Positions 59,203 through 64,000 of a stretch of DNA of 64,000 nucleotides are shown here, piece by piece. Origin of the DNA: Crocinitomicaceae bacterium (GTDB taxonomy: Bacteria > Bacteroidota > Bacteroidia > Flavobacteriales_D > Crocinitomicaceae). Each line of letters opens with the position of its first letter. Position 1 is the stretch's first letter. Location of the stretch: NCBI GenBank assembly GCA_024639405.1, contig JAHEIL010000047.1:21168-85167 (forward strand), given 5' to 3'. The notes under the pieces are model-generated. The model saw only the letters and a list, made by a program, of their open reading frames with translations. It did not search any database and was not told the origin of the DNA. The position numbers were made by a program, and so were the translations under genes.

Positions 59203-59210
59203 TAAATTTG
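59203..59210 (+). promoter_or_regulatory. -7 box TAAATTTG of the TetR efflux operon
   Basis: Exact TAnnTTTG match 17 nt before ATG 59228 and overlapping the second operator half-site. Confidence 0.65.
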
Positions 59211-59227
59211 CACACTGAAAAATAAAA

Positions 59228-59848
59228 ATGAAACGAGATTTATCTACAGCAGCGAAAATTAAAGAAGCTGCAAAAAATGTTTTCCTTATGAAAGGCTTCT
59301 CTGGCTGTTCTTCTAGAGAAATCGCAAATGCAGCGGGAGAAAATGTTGCGCTGGTAAATTATTATTTCCGATCAAAAGGCAAGTTATTTGAACAAATTTT
59401 TCAATCAGTTATGGAAGAATCCTTATCTACCATGATTGTTGAATTTGGATCAGAACTTCCGCTTCGTGAAAAAATGCGCATTTTTATAAAACATGAATAT
59501 GCTTTTTTAAAAAAACATCCTGAAATTCCATTTTTCATATTAAACGAAATGAACCGAGAAGATGGTTTTGTTTTAGACACGAAAGCAATCATGTCAAAAA
59601 TCTCAGAAACAGGAATTTTTGAAGAATTAATGGCAGCTCAAAAAGAAGGAACGATGCGTGAAATTTCACTTGTTGGAATCATCACTTTAATTATGTCGAA
59701 TTGCCAATTTCCATTTATGGCCAAGAATTTAATGTGTCAACTACTTGATCTAAATAAAGAAGAATATCCTAATAATCTTGATAATCATGAACAATATGTT
59801 ACCGATATGTTGTTAGATTATTTTTTTATCACAAATACAAATAAGTAA
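59228..59848 (+). CDS. TetR-family transcriptional regulator
   Basis: 206 residues. The N-terminal TetR helix-turn-helix occupies about 8-55 (KIKEAAKNVFLMKGFSGCSSREIANAAGENVALVNYYFRSKGKLF, shown in part as SSREIANAAGEN and VNYYFRSKGKLF). The C-terminal ligand-binding and dimer region is helical with an amphipathic, Met/Leu-rich core. It starts just downstream of its own palindromic operator and ends 2 nt before the TolC-like gene, so it is the first gene of the operon and probably its repressor. It resembles AcrR/CecR-type regulators by context only. Confidence 0.93.
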   Translation: MKRDLSTAAKIKEAAKNVFLMKGFSGCSSREIANAAGENVALVNYYFRSKGKLFEQIFQSVMEESLSTMIVEFGSELPLREKMRIFIKHEYAFLKKHPEIPFFILNEMNREDGFVLDTKAIMSKISETGIFEELMAAQKEGTMREISLVGIITLIMSNCQFPFMAKNLMCQLLDLNKEEYPNNLDNHEQYVTDMLLDYFFITNTNK

Positions 59849-59850
59849 GA

Positions 59851-61149
59851 ATGAAAAATTCAATTTTATCATTAGCCATTATTGTAACAAGTACTGCTCT
59901 TAATGCACAGAAGCTCGATTTAGCGACTTGTCTTAAAATGGCTGACACTGCCAATTTAACCATTCGAAATGCAAAATTGGATGTTGCAATCAACAAAAGA
60001 CAACGCGACGGTTATTTATCTGCTCGCTATCCTCATTTGTATTATGGTGGAGATTACAAATACAATGCTGTAATTCCAGGTCAAGTTGTACCAGCTGCAA
60101 TTGTTGGTGGACCTCCAGGGACATATACAACCGTTCAATTTGGTGTGCCTTATGCCCTTTCTAATAATTTACAATTAAATCAATTACTGTTCAACCCTCA
60201 AGTTGAATATGGTTTAACAGCTTTGAAAATTAACAATGAGATTGTTGAATTACAACAACGCATGACGGAGCAAACAATCAAGCATCAAGTTGCAAGTACT
60301 TTTTACAACCTTCAAGCATTGAATAAACAAATAGCATTTGTAGAAAGCAATCGAACGAACATGTTGAAATTAATTAGCAACATGGATGCGATGGTGAAAC
60401 AAGAAATGGTGATTCAAACTGAAGTAGATAAATTAACAATTAATAAATTAACATTAGACAATACGCTTGAATCATTAAAAGCCACAAAATTCCAATTGGA
60501 AACTTTGATGAAAATTCTTGTAGGACTAGACAACAATGCAACGATTGCCATTGAAGTAGATGCTCTAAACGAACAATCTTTGTTAATCGATAAATCAACC
60601 ATTAATTACATTGAATTGGATTTGATTGCTGCGCAACAACGCATGAACAAAGCAGAACGCAAGGGAACATACATGTCTTATTTACCTAATATTTCTTTGT
60701 ATGGATCATATTCATATATGTACAACATTAAACCAGAAGACAATTACCGTAAAGGAATCAATGGTGCTGTTGTTGGTTTAAAAGTTGATTGGACTTTGTT
60801 TGATGGACTTGAAAAACATTACAAACAAAAAGAAAATGCTTTAAATGCAGAAAAATTGGCCAATCAATTTGAACAGTCTAAATCTCAACTTTCAATGGCA
60901 ACAGAATTTGCAAAAAAACAAATTTCAGTTCAAGCAAATGCATTAGAAGTAGCTAAAGAACAATTAAAATTAGCAGAAAAGGTTTACAATCAAACCAATT
61001 TACAATTTAGTCAAGGAACAGTAAGTTCAAATGATCTTATAACTGCTGACAATGCTTTGCAACAACAACAAACCAATTTAGTTGCTGCATATGTAAAATT
61101 AAGACAAGCAGAATTAGATTACTTAAAATCAATCGGGAAAATCAACTAA
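59851..61149 (+). CDS. TolC-family outer-membrane efflux protein
   Basis: 432 residues. The signal peptide ends at SLAIIVTSTALNAQ (about 19). The two repeated outer-membrane efflux domains are recognised by long helical hairpins (ATCLKMADTANLTIRNAKLDVAIN, ALEVAKEQLKLAEKVYNQTNLQFSQGTVSSNDLITADNAL, shown in part as KVYNQTNLQFSQGTVSS) and by barrel strands with Tyr/Gly-rich loops (YLPNISLYGSYSYMY). The family forms trimeric channels across the outer membrane. It follows the TetR gene by 2 nt and precedes the adaptor by 25 nt. Confidence 0.93.
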   Translation: MKNSILSLAIIVTSTALNAQKLDLATCLKMADTANLTIRNAKLDVAINKRQRDGYLSARYPHLYYGGDYKYNAVIPGQVVPAAIVGGPPGTYTTVQFGVPYALSNNLQLNQLLFNPQVEYGLTALKINNEIVELQQRMTEQTIKHQVASTFYNLQALNKQIAFVESNRTNMLKLISNMDAMVKQEMVIQTEVDKLTINKLTLDNTLESLKATKFQLETLMKILVGLDNNATIAIEVDALNEQSLLIDKSTINYIELDLIAAQQRMNKAERKGTYMSYLPNISLYGSYSYMYNIKPEDNYRKGINGAVVGLKVDWTLFDGLEKHYKQKENALNAEKLANQFEQSKSQLSMATEFAKKQISVQANALEVAKEQLKLAEKVYNQTNLQFSQGTVSSNDLITADNALQQQQTNLVAAYVKLRQAELDYLKSIGKIN

Positions 61150-61174
61150 TAATTAAAAGTATAAAAATAAAAAC

Positions 61175-62227
61175 ATGAAAAAAGGAATCATAATCGGATT
61201 AACAGCTATTGCAATCATCGCTTTAATCGTCTTAAAATTAAAAGCAAACAAAGAAGTTGTAGACAAGAAAATTTACATTCACGATACTACAGCTGCTGTT
61301 TTAGTTGAAGCAACATCTCCAAAAAACCATACGTTTGAAAGTGCTTTTTCATTCTTAGGAACGTTTGAAGCAATTCATCAAAATATAATTGGTGCTGACG
61401 GTGGAGGAAAAGTTATTCAACTTTCAGTAGAGGAAGGCGACCGAGTTTCAAAAGGACAAGTGATTGCCAAATTAGACGATGAGTTATTGCAATTGCAATT
61501 ACAAAATGCGGAAGTTTCTATAGAAGGTCAAAAAAATGATGAAAATCGTTATAACAATTTAGCAAAAGAAAATGCTGTTTCTGGTATGCAATTGGAAAAA
61601 ACAAAATTAGGTGTTCGTTCTGCAGAAATTCAACGCAAACAACTTCAAAAACAATTGAAAAACACAACCATCAAAGCACCTTTTTCTGGAGTTATTACAA
61701 AACGAATGATTGATTTAGGTTCTGTGATTGGAAGTGGATCTCCAGTTGTTGAGATTACAGACATCTCTTCTTTAAAACTTACAGTTAGTGTTCCAGAACG
61801 CGACATTTTGAAATTCAAAATGAACCAAGCAGTAGAAGTTGCAGCTGACATCTACAGCGGGAAAACATTCAAAGGAAAAGTTTCAAACATAAGTGTTCAG
61901 GCTGATAAATCGCATAATTTCAAAGTTCAAATCACTATACCAAATAGTAAACAAGAAATTATGGCTGGAATGTATGGATCTGTTTCATTGAATAACAATG
62001 AAAGTGTTACTGCTTTAGCTATTCCTCGTAAAGCATTGGTTGGTTCATCTAAAAACCCACAAGTCTATGTAATTAGAGGTGGAAAAGCTATGTTAATTTC
62101 TTTCAACGCTGGAACATCAGATGGAGAATTCATTGAAGTAATAGAAGGATTGCAAGCAACTGATCAAATCATTACAAAAGGTCAAGTAAATATTCAAGAT
62201 CAATCAAACGTAAAAATTAAAAAATAA
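61175..62227 (+). CDS. RND efflux periplasmic adaptor (membrane-fusion protein)
   Basis: 350 residues. The N-terminal anchor helix is at 4-22. The two biotinyl/lipoyl half-motifs are GGGKVIQLSVEEGDRVSKGQVIAKLD (about 72-97) and the later KAPFSGVITKRMIDLGSVIGSG. Between them is a short helical hairpin (QLQNAEVSIEGQKNDENRYN). Beta-barrel and membrane-proximal domains follow (VEVAADIYSGKTFKGKVSNIS, SVTALAIPRKALVG). Typical HlyD/AcrA-like order. It links the TolC channel to the RND pump. The next gene starts 5 nt after its stop. Confidence 0.94.
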   Translation: MKKGIIIGLTAIAIIALIVLKLKANKEVVDKKIYIHDTTAAVLVEATSPKNHTFESAFSFLGTFEAIHQNIIGADGGGKVIQLSVEEGDRVSKGQVIAKLDDELLQLQLQNAEVSIEGQKNDENRYNNLAKENAVSGMQLEKTKLGVRSAEIQRKQLQKQLKNTTIKAPFSGVITKRMIDLGSVIGSGSPVVEITDISSLKLTVSVPERDILKFKMNQAVEVAADIYSGKTFKGKVSNISVQADKSHNFKVQITIPNSKQEIMAGMYGSVSLNNNESVTALAIPRKALVGSSKNPQVYVIRGGKAMLISFNAGTSDGEFIEVIEGLQATDQIITKGQVNIQDQSNVKIKK

Positions 62228-62232
62228 GGACC

Positions 62233-64000
62233 ATGACTTTAACAGAATTATCGATTAAACGTCCGTCTTTCATCATCGTTATTTTTACGATATTGATTGG
62301 TGGCGGGTTGATTTCATACAACCAATTAAGTTATGAATTATTACCAGATTTTTCTCCGCCCATATTAACGGTTACAACGACCTACCCTGGTGCATCACCT
62401 GCAACAGTGGAAAGTCAAGTTTCTAAACCATTGGAAGATGCTTTAAGTGGTTTGGAAAATATTTCCGAAGTAACGGCTTTCTCTTTGGATAACGCATCCG
62501 TTATGTTGTTAGAATTTAAAGCTTCAGCCAATATTGACAAAGTTTTAGAAGATGCGCAGCGAAAAGTAAACAACATGCAAAACGCGTTACCAGAAGGAGC
62601 GCAAACACCTGTATTAGCTAAAATTGAACCCAATGCTTCACCAGTATTGCAAGTAAGTGCTGTCGCTAAAAACATGAGTGATCGTGATTTCATGGAATTG
62701 TTAGACGATCAAATATTACCGCAAATCAAACAAACAAAAGGTGTTGCTGAAGTTCAAGTAATCGGAGGTGAAAAACGTGAATTGCGTGTAAATGTCGATA
62801 AAGACAAAATGAAATTATATGGTCTTTCATTGGCAGCTATCAATCAATCAATTGCTGCTGCAAACGTTGAATTCCCAACTGGAAAATTGAAAAGTACGGA
62901 AGAACAAATGACCGTTCGTTTGGCTGGAAAATACAAAACAGTTGCTGATTTAGAAAATTTAATACTAACGACTAATGGCAACTCTCCTATTCGTTTGAGT
63001 GATGTTGCAGATGTTGTAGATGGATCAAAAGATCAAATCACTGTCAGTCGATTTAACGGAGAAAATGGAGTTGGTTTGCGTATCAAAAAACAAAGTGATG
63101 CGAATGCTGTTGACATGTCGAAAGCAACTAAAAAACGATTCAAAGAAATTGAAGAAAAATACGCTACTGAAGGTGTTCATTTCACGATTGCAACAGACAC
63201 ATCAATTCCAACTATCGAATCTGTAGATGCTGTAATTCACGATTTAGAGTTAGCAGTATTACTTGTAGCAGTTGTAATGATGTTATTCTTACACAGTCTA
63301 CGAAATGCTTTTATCGTTTTAATTTCAATTCCAGCTTCGTTGATTTCAACGTTTGTAGCGATGTATTTGTTAGGATATACCTTGAACTTAATGACACTTT
63401 TAGCGATGTCGTTGGTAATTGGAATCTTAGTAGATGACTCGATTGTAGTACTTGAAAACATTTACCGTCACTTACAAATGGGTAAAAAACGTCGTCAAGC
63501 AGCCTTAGACGGACGAAATGAAATTGGATTTACAGCATTAGCAATTACATTGGTAGATGTTGTAGTATTCTCTCCAGTAGTATTTATCGAAGGAACAATT
63601 TCAGATATCTTACACCAATTCTCTATTGTAGTTGTAGTTTCAACGTTGATGTCCTTGTTTGTTTGTTTCACACTTACACCATGGTTAGCATCACGTTTTG
63701 CAAAAGAAGTGAAATTGAATCCAAAAAATCCATTCCAAGCATTTTTAATGTGGTTTGAACGTCGTATTTCCATCTTTACAGATCAATATGTAAAATTAGT
63801 TGGTTGGTCGTTACGTCACAAAATAATTACTGGAATTTCTATCATTGCCATATTTATCGCAAGTTTTGCTACGATGGGTCTAGGAATTGTGGGTCAAGAG
63901 TTCGTTGCGCAAGGTGACCAAGGAAAATTCATGATTAAATTGAAATACGATAAGAGTACAACGTTTGAAGAAAATAATGCTACTACGTATGAAATTGAAC
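62233..64000 (+). CDS. RND-family efflux pump inner-membrane transporter (3' end outside window)
   Basis: 589 codons are present and the gene runs off the right edge (full RND pumps are about 1030). It starts MTLTELSIKRPSFIIVIF, the AcrB-family cytoplasmic start before TM1 (residues 9-30). The porter (periplasmic) domain covers about 35-330. TM2-TM6 follow. TM4 contains LVIGILVDDSIVVLENIY with the two aspartates used in proton relay. VVFSPVVFIEGTISDILHQF is the TM6-side motif. HAE1-type drug or hydrophobe efflux is likely but the substrate is unknown. Fourth gene of the TetR operon. Confidence 0.95.
   Translation, partial: MTLTELSIKRPSFIIVIFTILIGGGLISYNQLSYELLPDFSPPILTVTTTYPGASPATVESQVSKPLEDALSGLENISEVTAFSLDNASVMLLEFKASANIDKVLEDAQRKVNNMQNALPEGAQTPVLAKIEPNASPVLQVSAVAKNMSDRDFMELLDDQILPQIKQTKGVAEVQVIGGEKRELRVNVDKDKMKLYGLSLAAINQSIAAANVEFPTGKLKSTEEQMTVRLAGKYKTVADLENLILTTNGNSPIRLSDVADVVDGSKDQITVSRFNGENGVGLRIKKQSDANAVDMSKATKKRFKEIEEKYATEGVHFTIATDTSIPTIESVDAVIHDLELAVLLVAVVMMLFLHSLRNAFIVLISIPASLISTFVAMYLLGYTLNLMTLLAMSLVIGILVDDSIVVLENIYRHLQMGKKRRQAALDGRNEIGFTALAITLVDVVVFSPVVFIEGTISDILHQFSIVVVVSTLMSLFVCFTLTPWLASRFAKEVKLNPKNPFQAFLMWFERRISIFTDQYVKLVGWSLRHKIITGISIIAIFIASFATMGLGIVGQEFVAQGDQGKFMIKLKYDKSTTFEENNATTYEIE

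Overview
The window is AT-rich DNA from the Bacteroidetes, most likely Flavobacteriales and possibly a Crocinitomicaceae/Fluviicola-type organism. The lineage is an inference. It rests on at least twenty Bacteroidetes-type -7 promoter boxes (TAnnTTTG), on lineage-typical families (DUF5686, DUF5522, DUF1599 with a BT_3928-like DoxX/MauE protein, DUF1573 pairs, PD40/SPOR proteins), and on a giant secreted protein of the kind exported by the type IX system. No prophage, IS element, CRISPR array or plasmid function is visible. Most of the window is ordinary chromosome.

Layout. (1) 1-11996, minus: the first ~4000 residues of a giant secreted multidomain protein. It has a signal peptide, a propeller-like region, IPT/TIG, FG-GAP, two LamG domains flanking a glycine-rich domain, many Ig-like domains, a long thrombospondin type-3 array and HYR repeats. 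It runs off the left edge. (2) 11997-12616: intergenic island with a tRNA-Arg(ACG), its promoter and terminator, and a duplicated ~47-bp element carrying a hairpin. (3) 27646 down to 12617, minus: a very tight eight-gene cluster DUF1599 - BT_3928-like - tpiA - prmA - 1534-aa exported unknown - plsY - 1822-aa TPR/PD40/coiled-coil/SPOR protein - clpS. folP is divergent. (4) 28.6-43 kb: metabolism and repair (PLP deaminase/desulfhydrase, acyltransferase, BtuF-like protein with cystathionine beta-synthase, dinB with terC, uvrB, elbB, pckA) interleaved with unknown envelope proteins. (5) 43-51 kb, minus: DUF5686 outer-membrane protein, corA, M42 peptidase, YigZ and a GT-C membrane protein, then dnaA. 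(6) 51-59 kb: thioesterase/formimidoylglutamase pair, a SirB1-like protein, a CAP protein, DUF1573 proteins, def, GtrA, ruvX and dapD. (7) 59.2 kb to the right edge: a TetR-TolC-adaptor-RND efflux operon with a clear palindromic operator.

The least expected signals are non-coding. A ~24-26-bp palindrome occurs nearly identically just after folP and just after uvrB. A possible ~100-nt small RNA with its own terminator lies at 52951-53056 on the minus strand. Three genes have the -7 box exactly 4 nt before the ATG, which suggests leaderless mRNAs. The tRNA-Arg appears to replace the G19-C56 tertiary pair by A19-U56. I did not find a clearly new multi-gene defence or biosynthetic system. The best candidates for undescribed biology are the two very large unknown proteins inside the tpiA-prmA-plsY-clpS cluster, the palindrome family and the candidate small RNA.
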